Shown one piece after another: positions 1-6,206 of a stretch of 16,246 nucleotides of DNA. The DNA comes from Acidobacteriaceae bacterium. Lineage in GTDB: Bacteria; Acidobacteriota; Terriglobia; Terriglobales; Acidobacteriaceae. The notes below the pieces were generated by a model that saw only the letters and a list, made by a program, of their open reading frames with translations, had not been told where the DNA came from and searched no databases. Location: NCBI GenBank assembly GCA_003140705.1, contig PLKU01000174.1, forward strand, positions 912 to 17,157. The letters are read 5' to 3'. The position numbers and the translations under genes are program-made. Each line of letters opens with the position of its first letter. Position 1 is the stretch's first letter.

Positions 1-1
1 C

Positions 2-391
2 CAGGGCAGCACAAGAATCGAGAGATGGCTGGAACAATCGGTTGGCCGATTCGGTCTCTATCAATGCCTGAGACCTCTCGTTATTGGTCTTGTCCATGGG
101 CTTGCCGGGTCTGCGGCTGTCGCGCTGCTCGTCTTGTCGACTATTCACAACCCTGTCTGGGCAACTGTCTATCTGCTGATCTTCGGCGCTGGAACCATGA
201 TTGGGATGATGTGCATGACTGCCGCAATCGCAGTCCCACTTACATTTGCCGGAGACCGTTTCTCCAAGCTAAGCCAGCATCTTGGAACCGCTTCGGGCAT
301 GGTTAGTCTTTGTTTCGGCTCATTCCTGGTATATCAACTCGGCTTTCTCGGAGGACTCTTTAGCAGCCATCCTCATTGGACCCCCAGATAG
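2..391 (+). CDS. C-terminal part of a nickel/cobalt (NicO/UreH-like) membrane permease, 5' end outside window
   Basis: The open frame runs from the window edge to TAG at 389-391, giving about 129 residues. After a short charged stretch the protein shows LRPLVIGLVHGLAGSAA, a His-containing glycine-rich segment typical of NicO/HupE/UreH-like metal permeases and related TauE/SafE-like proteins. Three hydrophobic segments follow: roughly VALLVL to the ATVYLLIFGAG region, MIGMMCMTAAIAV, and GMVSLCFGSFLVYQLGFL near the end. This pattern supports an inner-membrane transporter whose last three helices are visible. The substrate cannot be fixed from this part; nickel/cobalt is the family default and a plain sulfite/sulfonate or unknown exporter is the alternative. 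The nearest downstream gene is convergent, so no operon partner is seen here. Confidence 0.7.
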   Translation, partial: QGSTRIERWLEQSVGRFGLYQCLRPLVIGLVHGLAGSAAVALLVLSTIHNPVWATVYLLIFGAGTMIGMMCMTAAIAVPLTFAGDRFSKLSQHLGTASGMVSLCFGSFLVYQLGFLGGLFSSHPHWTPR

Positions 392-649
392 CCACGGTAG
401 AAAGGCCCTTCGCATTTTGCGCAAAACATGCCTATATTACGTCAAGGGTACCTGCGCCATTCGAACGGCGCCTCAGATTGCGCTATGCCCAGTTATCGCC
501 ATCTGACGATCAATCTTGGGATCGTTGCGAGTTTTTGGCCGTGTGGGGTGCGTACTGGAAGGTTACTGCCGATTGGCGGTCACTCGGGACTATGCGGGAA
601 CTCTGGACTGTTCTTTACGTGCCAGCCTTCCTCTGAATTAAACGAGGAG
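392..649. other. Intergenic stretch between convergent genes, no supported gene
   Basis: About 258 nt separate the permease stop from the stop of the convergent deacetylase. Open frames here lack family resemblance and a good ribosome-binding site and look like chance. No clear T-tailed terminator hairpin was found. I see nothing further in it. Confidence 0.5.
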
Positions 650-1657
650 TCAGTTTGCCCCCGCATGGGCTTCCTTCACGTACTGATTGATCCATGCTGG
701 AGGATCGGGTTCGTCGCTCCCATTCACCTTTACGTTAAGCTCCTTTGCCCAGCGGTACCCCCACATGGGGCCAAACTTGGTAATATAGGTCTCTCGCGTG
801 GCGTAAGCGGGGTCTTGCAGAGCCTGCGTTAGGGTAACGAAACGATAGCCACGTTGCTCGAAGAGCGCGATAATGTCCGAAACTGTATCCGCATTGAGCT
901 GGTTGTCATGCAAGAGCATGACATGGGGTACTTCATAGCCAAAGACTTGCCTATCGAGTTTGCTGTACCAGTCGATTTCCGCTGCTGTATATGAGAGATA
1001 GTCGGCGCGGAGCTTTGCGGCCGTTTCCTTGTCATGGCGCTTCATGGCAAGAACGTAGGCTGGGTCGAATTCGTAATCAGAGTTGTCGATGGTGCAAGGA
1101 GCGAGTCGATACCCGCGAGCAGCGAGGAACGCAGCGATAGAGTCGTGTTTCTCTTTGGTGTCGCCTGTGTGGTTATAAGGAAATCGGAAATATTGTGGTT
1201 TGCGGGAGACACTTTGTAATAGAGGACCGATTGTGCTTTCGCCGCGTACGATCTCCTGCTCAAAATGATCACCTGAAAAAGTGTCAGAATCGGCGTGCGA
1301 GTACGTATGGTTGCCAAGATCAAATCCCGGTCCTGTCCACTTCTTGAGTATCTTCCTACCTGTGCTTGTGCCGATTCGTTCTACGTCTTGTTCAATCACG
1401 AATCCTGTCACCGGAATGTGCGTATGTGAGAACGCGTGAAGAAGCTTCTTGTTTATCAGTTCGGCGGTTTTCGCGTCCTCCGGGCCAGGAGGCTTTGAAC
1501 CGCCAGGCGCATACGGGAGATCATCAACCGTCATTGCGACAGTTTGGGATTGCAACTTTGAAAGGCATGTAATCAGCAGGAGCCCAAGGAATGTCAATTT
1601 GAACCTTAAGCTTGCGGTGCGAGCGCCCCCTAGCTCCCGGGCTTTGCGTGAGGTCAT
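650..1657 (-). CDS. Secreted polysaccharide deacetylase (NodB homology domain, CE4 family)
   Basis: A 335-residue protein from ATG 1657. The N-terminus has Arg/Lys residues followed by a hydrophobic core (LTFLGLLLITCL, residues 21-32), a signal peptide probably cleaved near residue 38, so it acts in the periplasm or outside. All five NodB motifs can be seen: TVDD (43-46, catalytic base and metal Asp), HTYSH (117-121, metal His pair), RFPY (158-161), DNSDYE (191-196) and LLHDN (248-252, catalytic His). CE4 enzymes are metal-dependent hydrolases that remove N- or O-acetyl groups from polysaccharides such as chitin oligomers, peptidoglycan or exopolysaccharide; the substrate is not determinable here. 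The frame stays open upstream to 1807, with another ATG at 1687; I prefer 1657 because it places a normal-length signal peptide first. Neither start has a clear Shine-Dalgarno. It appears to stand alone. Confidence 0.88.
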   Translation of the reverse strand: MTSRKARELGGARTASLRFKLTFLGLLLITCLSKLQSQTVAMTVDDLPYAPGGSKPPGPEDAKTAELINKKLLHAFSHTHIPVTGFVIEQDVERIGTSTGRKILKKWTGPGFDLGNHTYSHADSDTFSGDHFEQEIVRGESTIGPLLQSVSRKPQYFRFPYNHTGDTKEKHDSIAAFLAARGYRLAPCTIDNSDYEFDPAYVLAMKRHDKETAAKLRADYLSYTAAEIDWYSKLDRQVFGYEVPHVMLLHDNQLNADTVSDIIALFEQRGYRFVTLTQALQDPAYATRETYITKFGPMWGYRWAKELNVKVNGSDEPDPPAWINQYVKEAHAGAN

Positions 1658-1816
1658 ATCCGCAATTCTATCTTTTCGGATATGCATCGTGAGTCGTGTC
1701 TGGATTCGCCATCTCGGCAGGGTCGAAAGGGTTCCGTTTCCTCCTGGAATTGGCCTCAACAAGTGCAAAGCCCATGTTTTCGCCAACTGGCACCGGCCGG
1801 CAGTCATAATCTGGGT

Positions 1817-2005
1817 TTACAGTCGCTCGCGGAAACCTTGCACATCCAGAACCAAATTCCCGCTTCGGGGGCATTCCAAGCAAGTAATGTATCCGAGATA
1901 GGGCGCGGCAGGATCGAGTAGCTCTTTGCGGGGAATGAGGAGTACACCATGCAGGCCGCAGGAGGACGGATCGGAGTCTTTCTTCTTGAAGCAGTTTTCA
2001 ACCAT
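1817..2005 (-). CDS. Small Cys/His protein A (62 aa), paralogue of the protein at 2772-2963
   Basis: Unknown function. The start ATG at 2005 has GGAG eight bases upstream. The protein begins MVENCFKKKDSDP and carries C5, C16-x2-H19 and C42-x2-C45, a spacing compatible with a single zinc-ribbon-like metal site formed by the two knuckles. It ends in LVLDVQGFRERL. Aligned without gaps to the 63-aa protein at 2772-2963 on the other strand, I count 32 identical residues over 62. That conservation across opposite strands, at the protein level and including both ends, is strong evidence that this tiny frame is a real gene. It is divergent from gene B, with a 144-nt AT-rich space between them. It overlaps other minus-strand frames that lack such support. 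The style recalls small acidobacterial proteins starting with a CFKKK motif; this is from memory. Confidence 0.75.
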   Translation of the reverse strand: MVENCFKKKDSDPSSCGLHGVLLIPRKELLDPAAPYLGYITCLECPRSGNLVLDVQGFRERL

Positions 2006-2149
2006 ATGCCAATCTCCATCGAGTTTTCATGAGAATCAATTTCATCGCCCGATTATTTACCAAATGCTACCATCAAATCTAGAAAATCTCTCTATCTGAA
2101 AGAGCTTCTTTCATTTACAGATGATATTTTCTCGGTGTAGCCTGTCGGG
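2006..2149. promoter_or_regulatory. AT-rich divergent intergenic region between small-protein genes A and B
   Basis: This 144-nt spacer lies between divergent starts and is visibly more AT-rich than its surroundings (for example GATTATTTACCAAATG near 2051-2066). It must hold the promoters for gene A (-) and gene B (+). I do not see a convincing -35/-10 pair on either strand. Its right end contains the 28-nt leader shared with gene B' (2114-2141). Confidence 0.45.
2114..2141 (+). promoter_or_regulatory. Conserved leader element, copy 1 (upstream of small-protein gene B)
   Basis: The element starts TTTACAGAT and ends GTAGC, 8 nt before the GTG start of gene B. It matches the 28-nt segment at 2453-2480 upstream of B' at 21 of 28 positions with no gap. 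In this copy it contains an in-frame stop (TAG 2138-2140), so it is not part of the coding sequence here. It may be a promoter, operator or 5'-UTR element co-duplicated with the gene. Confidence 0.5.
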
Positions 2150-2353
2150 GTGCAGACGCCTATCGAAGTAATCGTGGGCTATGACGGAAATTTGTGTCCG
2201 TCCTCGGTGATCTGCTGTCGCTGCGGTGAAGAACTGCTGAAAAGGGAACTGTCGCATATGTCAGCCGAAAGAACCCTTCGGTGGATCGAGCGCCTGTTTG
2301 AAGAACACGCCATGCTCAAACATCCGGGGAGCAGGCAACCAACGCACTCGTAG
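2150..2353 (+). CDS. Small CxxC/His protein B (67 aa), paralogue of the protein at 2481-2705
   Basis: Unknown function. The frame opens with GTG at 2150 behind an in-frame TAG at 2138, so the start cannot lie further upstream; no strong Shine-Dalgarno precedes it. Key features are GYD (10-12), a zinc-knuckle C22-x2-C25-GE, then LLKR, then a predicted helix with RWIE (44-47) and EEHAMLKH, which gives H53 and H58. A CxxC plus two His could bind one zinc. Residues 10-57 align without gaps to residues 13-60 of B' with 26 of 48 identical. The pairing strongly supports coding. It could be a small regulatory or metal-buffering protein; nothing in the sequence decides. Confidence 0.72.
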   Translation: MQTPIEVIVGYDGNLCPSSVICCRCGEELLKRELSHMSAERTLRWIERLFEEHAMLKHPGSRQPTHS

Positions 2354-2420
2354 GATTTGACATCAATCGGCCCTGAGCGTACCGTCATTCCATTGCAAAA
2401 TCTTTCCTCGGGTCTCCCGC

Positions 2421-2447
2421 GAAGCCTCTCGGAAACGAGGGGCTTTC
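2421..2447 (+). terminator. Stem-loop with GAAA loop between genes B and B', possible terminator
   Basis: GAAGCCTCTCG, loop GAAA, then CGAGGGGC(T)TTC: an 11-bp stem with one bulged T and one G-T pair. It lies 68 nt after the stop of B and just before the leader of B'. Only a short T run follows inside the stem base, so termination is possible but the U-tract is weak. It could instead be an mRNA processing or stabilising hairpin. Confidence 0.4.
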
Positions 2448-2452
2448 GTGCG

Positions 2453-2480
2453 TTTACAGATATCGCTTTCCCGGCGTAGC
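2453..2480 (+). promoter_or_regulatory. Conserved leader element, copy 2 (upstream of small-protein gene B')
   Basis: The segment TTTACAGATATCG...CGGCGTAGC abuts the ATG of B' at 2481. It matches the copy at 2114-2141 at 21 of 28 positions. The same frame as B' remains open through this copy to GTG 2448, but in copy 1 the element is interrupted by a stop. It is therefore better read as a non-coding leader. Confidence 0.5.
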
Positions 2481-2705
2481 ATGGCCGCAATGCTTCCCCT
2501 TCCAGCCGTCATCATCGGTTATGACGCCGACGTGCGCCCATGCTCGGTGGTTTGCGGTATTTGCGGTGAACAAATGTTAAAGCGGCAACCGGTGTCGATG
2601 TCAGCCAGCCAAGCCTTCAGGTGGATTGAGGGCCTTAATGAAGAGCACGCCAGAATCAAGGGTGGTCATTTGCCACCTGCAACGAAATCTGAGTGCACTC
2701 CTTGA
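2481..2705 (+). CDS. Small CxxC/His protein B' (74 aa), paralogue of the protein at 2150-2353
   Basis: Unknown function. I start it at ATG 2481, not at the upstream GTG 2448, because the upstream codons correspond to the leader element that is non-coding ahead of gene B. The second ATG at 2490 is also possible. The protein shows VIIGYD, a knuckle C25-x2-C28-GE with an extra C21, LKR, then the helix RWIEGLNEEHARIK with H56, and H63 in the GGH that follows. This is the same framework as B: one CxxC knuckle followed by two His after a helix. The tail after residue 63 is Pro/Thr-rich and not conserved. It is in the same direction as, and 66 nt before, A'. Confidence 0.7.
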   Translation: MAAMLPLPAVIIGYDADVRPCSVVCGICGEQMLKRQPVSMSASQAFRWIEGLNEEHARIKGGHLPPATKSECTP

Positions 2706-2771
2706 GTCTCTGGTAGAGGAATTGATTGCGCGCCAGGACGGTTCTCTGTAAAATCCATTCGGGAAAAACAC

Positions 2772-2963
2772 ATGACCGAACAGTGCTTTAAACGGAAGGA
2801 CTCGGATCCTCCTGTTTGTGACGTACACAATGTCCCGCTTGCTCCATGGGACGAATTATCCGATATCTCCGAACCTTCCGGCGGACTCATTAGCTACTTT
2901 AGATGCCCCACCAGCGATGCCCTTGTCCTGAGTGTGCAGGGATTTCGAAGGCTTGTAGAGTAG
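2772..2963 (+). CDS. Small Cys/His protein A' (63 aa), paralogue of the protein at 1817-2005
   Basis: Unknown function. ATG 2772 begins MTEQCFKRKDSDP and the protein keeps C5, C16-x2-H19 and C45 of protein A, and the LVLSVQGFRR ending. The position equal to C42 of A is Tyr here, so the second CxxC knuckle is broken; A' may bind metal with fewer ligands or not at all. Identity to A is 32 of 62 aligned residues. Its TAG stop (2961-2963) is in the same frame as the following cation-efflux gene, which starts 12 nt later. No strong Shine-Dalgarno is seen; a TGTAAAAT stretch near 2747-2754 could be part of a -10 box, but the -35 is poor. Confidence 0.72.
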   Translation: MTEQCFKRKDSDPPVCDVHNVPLAPWDELSDISEPSGGLISYFRCPTSDALVLSVQGFRRLVE

Positions 2964-2975
2964 CAGCGTGCTACA

Positions 2976-3386
2976 GTGCTTTGGTTACAGAGTGTCACAC
3001 TCGCATGGATGCTAGTGGAGTTCGGTGTCTCTGCGTATGCAGCTGTAAAGGCTCACAGTCCCGCGATGTTGGCCTTCGGCTCCGACAGCCTGGTAGAGCT
3101 ACTTTCAGCTACAGTTGTACTCTTGCAGTGGGTTCCGAGCATGCCTATTTCGGAACGAAGGGCAAGCCGTTTCGCCGGAGTTCTGCTGTTTGTGCTGGCG
3201 TTCGGGGTTGCAGCGATTGCGGTAGGGGCATTGGGTCTTCGGTTGCGGCCCGAAACCAGTTTTGCCGGAATCGGAATCACCGTCGCTGCACTCATCGCAA
3301 TGCCTGTTCTTGCCTTCCTAAAGCATTGTGAAGCTCGTCGGAGCAAGAATGCAGCCCTCGCCGCCGATGCGGTGCAATCCGCTACC
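2976..3386 (+). pseudogene. Cation-efflux (CDF-like) transporter, 3'-truncated
   Basis: From GTG 2976 the frame gives a membrane protein like the cation-efflux/CDF-type proteins: TLAWMLVEFGVSAYAAVKAH (helix 1), SPAMLAFGSDSLVELLSATV with the Asp/Ser/Glu pattern of helix 2, an LLFVLAFGVAAIAVGALGL helix, an Arg/Glu loop, GIGITVAALIAMPVLAFLK, then the ARRSKN..ALAADAVQSAT motif. Family members continue after that motif with two more helices and a C-terminal tail. Here similarity stops at Thr (codon 3384-3386) and a chance tail runs to TGA 3437. Codons upstream of GTG 2976 (2964-2975, reading QRAT) also fit the family N-terminus, but an in-frame TAG, the stop of A', precedes them. The protein would have exported divalent metals; as it stands it is almost certainly non-functional. 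Confidence 0.72.
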
Positions 3387-3919
3387 CGCGTCTCCAGGAT
3401 TGCCCTCCGATTCCAAATACCAGTTAGGGAGTCGTGAGTAGCCTGAAACTGCAGCTTCTCTCTGTTCTTGATCTGTTCGCCCTGAAGAGTCAGGATCCGC
3501 CTTCCGGTTCTCAGACGAGCATTGAGTTCATTCTTATCGAATGGCTTGGTGAGATAATCATCGGCTCCTGCTGCTAAGTCCCGGATGAGATCCTACTTAT
3601 CATCCTTTGCGGTGAGAAGCACAATGTATTGGTAGGGAGAGCTGTTCCGCTCCCTGATCAATCGACAAAGCTCCACGCCATTCGGTTCAGGCATCATCCA
3701 ATCGAGGATGGGTAGTTGAGGCGCTGAATCCCCTTGCAGAATTTCCCAGGCCTTGGCACCATCTTCCGCAATTGTGACCTGGTATCCCCAGCTATGAAGC
3801 CAATTGTGCAGAATCTTCCGAAACATGGCATCATCTTCAGCGACGAGGACCCGCTGGCATGCCTCCCCTGGCTGATCGAAGCCCATTGAATGGGCGCCTG
3901 CTTTGATGATGCCGATCAT
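3386..3919 (-). pseudogene. Receiver-GGDEF response regulator, 3'-truncated and carrying an amber codon
   Basis: The reading frame gives a CheY-like receiver: VLVAEDD acidic pocket, ILDWMMPEPNG with the phosphoacceptor Asp, then LLTAKDDK. TAG (3593-3595) interrupts it. Reading on past the stop in the same frame restores the receiver end (DLIRDLAAGADDYLTKPF with the conserved Lys). A linker and QATHDSLTGIWNRRAILE, the start of a GGDEF diguanylate-cyclase domain, follow. The GGDEF domain is then cut at about 3389, where CDF sequence from the opposite strand begins. The ancestor was a c-di-GMP-producing response regulator. The start is either ATG 3919, overlapping the stop of the upstream kinase gene as ATGA, or ATG 3886, nearer the usual N-terminus. 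Both the nonsense codon and the lost catalytic domain make it a pseudogene. Confidence 0.78.
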
Positions 3920-4510
3920 GATGGAATCGCGCCCGTGGGTCCTGCCCCGTGCTGCCCTTCGGAAGCCATGCTCTTTGATTTGCGAATCGAAATCAATAAG
4001 CGCCATACAGATGCTTCGAACGTGGGCAGCATTCTCGAGACGCTCTCGAGATCAGAGTTCCGTTCGCTCTCCTCAAGCTCAAGAGCACTCTTTGAGAGCT
4101 CCGATATGCTTAGGTAACCCAACTCTCCTTTCAGGCTATGAGCAGCCCGTTCTACTGCATCTCCACTTTCTTCTTCCAAACCGAATCGTAATGCCGCTAA
4201 GTGTTTAGGAGCTTCCTCTAAGAAGATTTCGATTACCTCTTGCAGGAGTTGATTGTCCCCTCCAAGCTTTTTCAGGGTCTCCGCCTCGCTCCAGCTGACC
4301 TCGCATTCGGGCTCGCTTTCCGATGCATTTTTGGTTGGGCTCTTGATCTGCCCGCTCGCGCCAGCCCCGTAAAACGCTATCGCCATCGCAGATTCAAGAG
4401 TCGCGGCATTGATCGGCTTTGAGATGTATGCATCCATTCCTGCAGCAATGAAGCGCTCACTGTCCCCTTTCATGGCGTATGCAGTTAAGGCAATGATCGG
4501 AAGGTGAGCT
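3916..4510 (-). pseudogene. C-terminal REC-Hpt part of a hybrid sensor histidine kinase, 5'-truncated
   Basis: Similarity starts at HLPIIALTAYAMKGD, the second half of a receiver domain. Its conserved Thr and the Lys of YISKP are present, but the phosphoacceptor Asp half is missing. A Ser/Glu-rich linker then leads to an Hpt domain with AHSLKGELG, whose His (codon 4138-4140) would accept phosphate, and the helical pattern LLQEVIEIFLEEAPKHL. The gene ends at TGA 3916-3918. The open frame continues upstream to 4668, but that part (Pro/Ser/Ala-rich) does not look like a receiver and overlaps a group II intron-like segment on the other strand. The kinase, sensor and first receiver half are gone. 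It was the upstream partner of the receiver-GGDEF gene, probably one phosphorelay ending in c-di-GMP synthesis. Confidence 0.75.
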
Positions 4511-4534
4511 TTTGTAAACCTAGGCAAGAAGCAA

Positions 4535-4680
4535 ACAGGTGCGCCCAGTGCGGGAAATCCGCACGCTGGGTGCGATGTGGCGGGGGCTGGAAACGGATTC
4601 ACGGTTTGGCTACTGAGGCACTCCCAGAGGAAACGGGGAGCAATGGCTAGGCTAGACCTACGGAACACCGCGCCAGCCCT
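4535..4680 (+). mobile_element. Probable group II intron 3'-end relic with a domain V-like hairpin
   Basis: At 4541-4573 a 33-nt hairpin reads GCGCCCAG-TGCGG-GAAA-T-CCGCA-CG-CTGGGTGC. It has a two-part stem, a GAAA-type loop, a two-nucleotide CG bulge on the 3' side, and a CGC triplet near its 5' end. This is the architecture of group II intron domain V, and CGC is the form of the catalytic triad known in IIC introns. The following sequence (GGGGCTGGAAACGGATTCACGG and onward) recalls the region downstream of intron reverse-transcriptase genes; that is from memory. No reverse-transcriptase frame remains. The segment abuts the broken end of the histidine kinase at about 4510, so insertion followed by deletion explains that truncation. 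Confidence 0.45.
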
Positions 4681-4850
4681 CGACCCTAACGCATTGGGTT
4701 GTCGATAGTTGTTTGAAGTTCCCGTGCCCCGGAATCAGATCCGGCACCGCCTTGCAACCGTAGGCCGAATTCCTTTGACGTCGCTTGTAACGAAATCCCC
4801 ATTCCGTGACTTTAATCCTATGAAAGCACCACCCAAGGACATCTCACCGA
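4681..4850 (+). promoter_or_regulatory. Upstream region of the first RND operon
   Basis: This stretch joins the intron-like relic to the TolC-type gene and should contain the operon promoter. TTGACG at 4775-4780 resembles a -35 box, but no good -10 box sits 16-18 nt downstream. AAGGA at 4835-4839, 11 nt before ATG 4851, is the likely ribosome-binding site. No divergent regulator gene is present. Confidence 0.35.
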
Positions 4851-6206
4851 ATGAGTTCACGCCTTTACCTATATCTGGGCCTCTTTCTCCTGTTCTCGAT
4901 GGGGAGATTGGCCGCCGGTGCGCAGGACCCTCTGACGCTTCGGCAAGCCATCAATCAGGCCCTGGGGCAAAGCCCTGAGGCAGCGATTGCGCGTGCCGGC
5001 AATCTGGATGCGAAGTCGGCGGCCAGTATGGCACGCACCCAGCTTCTGCCGCAGCTTGGATTTACAGAAGACATCTCGCGCGGCAACGATCCGGTGTATG
5101 CGTTTGGAACGCGGCTGCGGCAGAGGCAATTCACGCAGGCTGATTTTGCGCTGAACGCTTTGAACTTCCCTCAGCCCATTGGCAATTTTTCCACGCGCTT
5201 CTCCGGGCAATGGTTGGCGTTCGATTCCTTCAAGACACAGAGGGAGATTCACCGGGCGGATCTGTTCAAAGAGAGCGCCTCGTTTTCTGCCAGGGCGGTC
5301 GATCAGCAGATCGCTTTCCGCGTTGTTGGTGCGTACCAGCAAGTGCTGTATGCACAGCGGGAGACTGCTGTGGCCCAGCATGAGCAGGAGACGGCAGCGG
5401 CGCTGCTGAGATCAGTGGATGAGCACGTGAAGGCCGGCCTTGCGGTGGAGACTGACAGGATGTCGGCTGAAGTGAATGGGTCCGCACGCAAAGAGGAGTT
5501 GATTGCGGCACAGGGCGACCTTGAACTGGCGTGGTCGGCGTTGCGCGAGGCGATGGGCGCGCCGGATCTGAAGGCAACCGAGCTGAAGCCGATTGAACCG
5601 CACACGTTTCCGCAGGGCGCGCTAGATGAGGAGATCGCGACAGCTGCAAAGACGCGTCCTGACTTAATAGCGCTAGGACAGGCGCAATCGGCGCAGGCGT
5701 CCGCCGTGGGAGCGGCAAAATCTGACTTCGGCCCACGCGTAAGCGCCTATGGCAACTGGGAAGAAGACCGCACATCGTTTGGCGGCCCGGGCGGAAACAA
5801 CTGGGTGGCCGGTGTTCAGATAAGCGTGGACATTCTGCCTATTGGTAAGCGAGCACAACTGGCGCGGGAGAGCGCGGCGAAACAGAAGGTCGACGCGCAA
5901 GTGGCTGCCACCGAGCAACATCTGCGCCTGGAAGTGAGCCAGGCGCACATTCACCGGCAGACAGCGGCACTGCAGCTAGAGACGGCGCGGGCTGCGATAG
6001 ATCAATCGGCGGAGAGTCTGCGCATTCTGAAGAACCGCTACGACGCGGGACTTGCCACCATCACCGATCTGCTGCGGGCTGAGGACGCCGAACGGCAGAG
6101 CCAATCCAATTACTGGCATGCCGTGTACGGCAATGTCATGGCCTATAGCGAACTTTTATACGCTACCGGGACTTTGACCCCCGATGCCGCGGAGGAAATG
6201 CAATGA
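4851..6206 (+). CDS. TolC-family outer-membrane efflux channel (first gene of RND operon)
   Basis: A 451-residue protein with a clear signal peptide ([20 protein letters not shown], cleavage near AAGA|QD, residue 24). The mature part follows the duplicated TolC plan. It starts [16 protein letters not shown], typical of the first helix, and has long Ala/Gln/Glu-rich coiled-coil stretches and two strand regions (around 100-120 and 300-325). The second repeat ends in [22 protein letters not shown], the conserved RYxxGxxTxxDLLxAE signature. It would form the trimeric channel through the outer membrane for the adaptor and pump encoded next. Its stop overlaps the adaptor start (ATGA at 6203-6206), so translation is coupled. 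Length is normal. Substrate is not evident. Confidence 0.9.
   Translation: MSSRLYLYLGLFLLFSMGRLAAGAQDPLTLRQAINQALGQSPEAAIARAGNLDAKSAASMARTQLLPQLGFTEDISRGNDPVYAFGTRLRQRQFTQADFALNALNFPQPIGNFSTRFSGQWLAFDSFKTQREIHRADLFKESASFSARAVDQQIAFRVVGAYQQVLYAQRETAVAQHEQETAAALLRSVDEHVKAGLAVETDRMSAEVNGSARKEELIAAQGDLELAWSALREAMGAPDLKATELKPIEPHTFPQGALDEEIATAAKTRPDLIALGQAQSAQASAVGAAKSDFGPRVSAYGNWEEDRTSFGGPGGNNWVAGVQISVDILPIGKRAQLARESAAKQKVDAQVAATEQHLRLEVSQAHIHRQTAALQLETARAAIDQSAESLRILKNRYDAGLATITDLLRAEDAERQSQSNYWHAVYGNVMAYSELLYATGTLTPDAAEEMQ

Noticed and set aside
376..832. Overlapping plus-strand open frames after the first permease
   Set aside because: They overlap the end of the deacetylase gene or the intergenic gap, have no family resemblance and no ribosome-binding site.
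1668..1883. 71-aa minus-strand frame between the deacetylase and gene A
   Set aside because: It overlaps the end of gene A, which has paralogue support; no start signal or similarity was seen.
1804..2019. 71-aa minus-strand frame over gene A
   Set aside because: It is in another frame from the conserved A protein and shows no match to A'.
4512..4668. Extra N-terminal 50 residues of the histidine kinase remnant
   Set aside because: The peptide does not resemble a receiver domain and is the reverse side of the intron-like segment.
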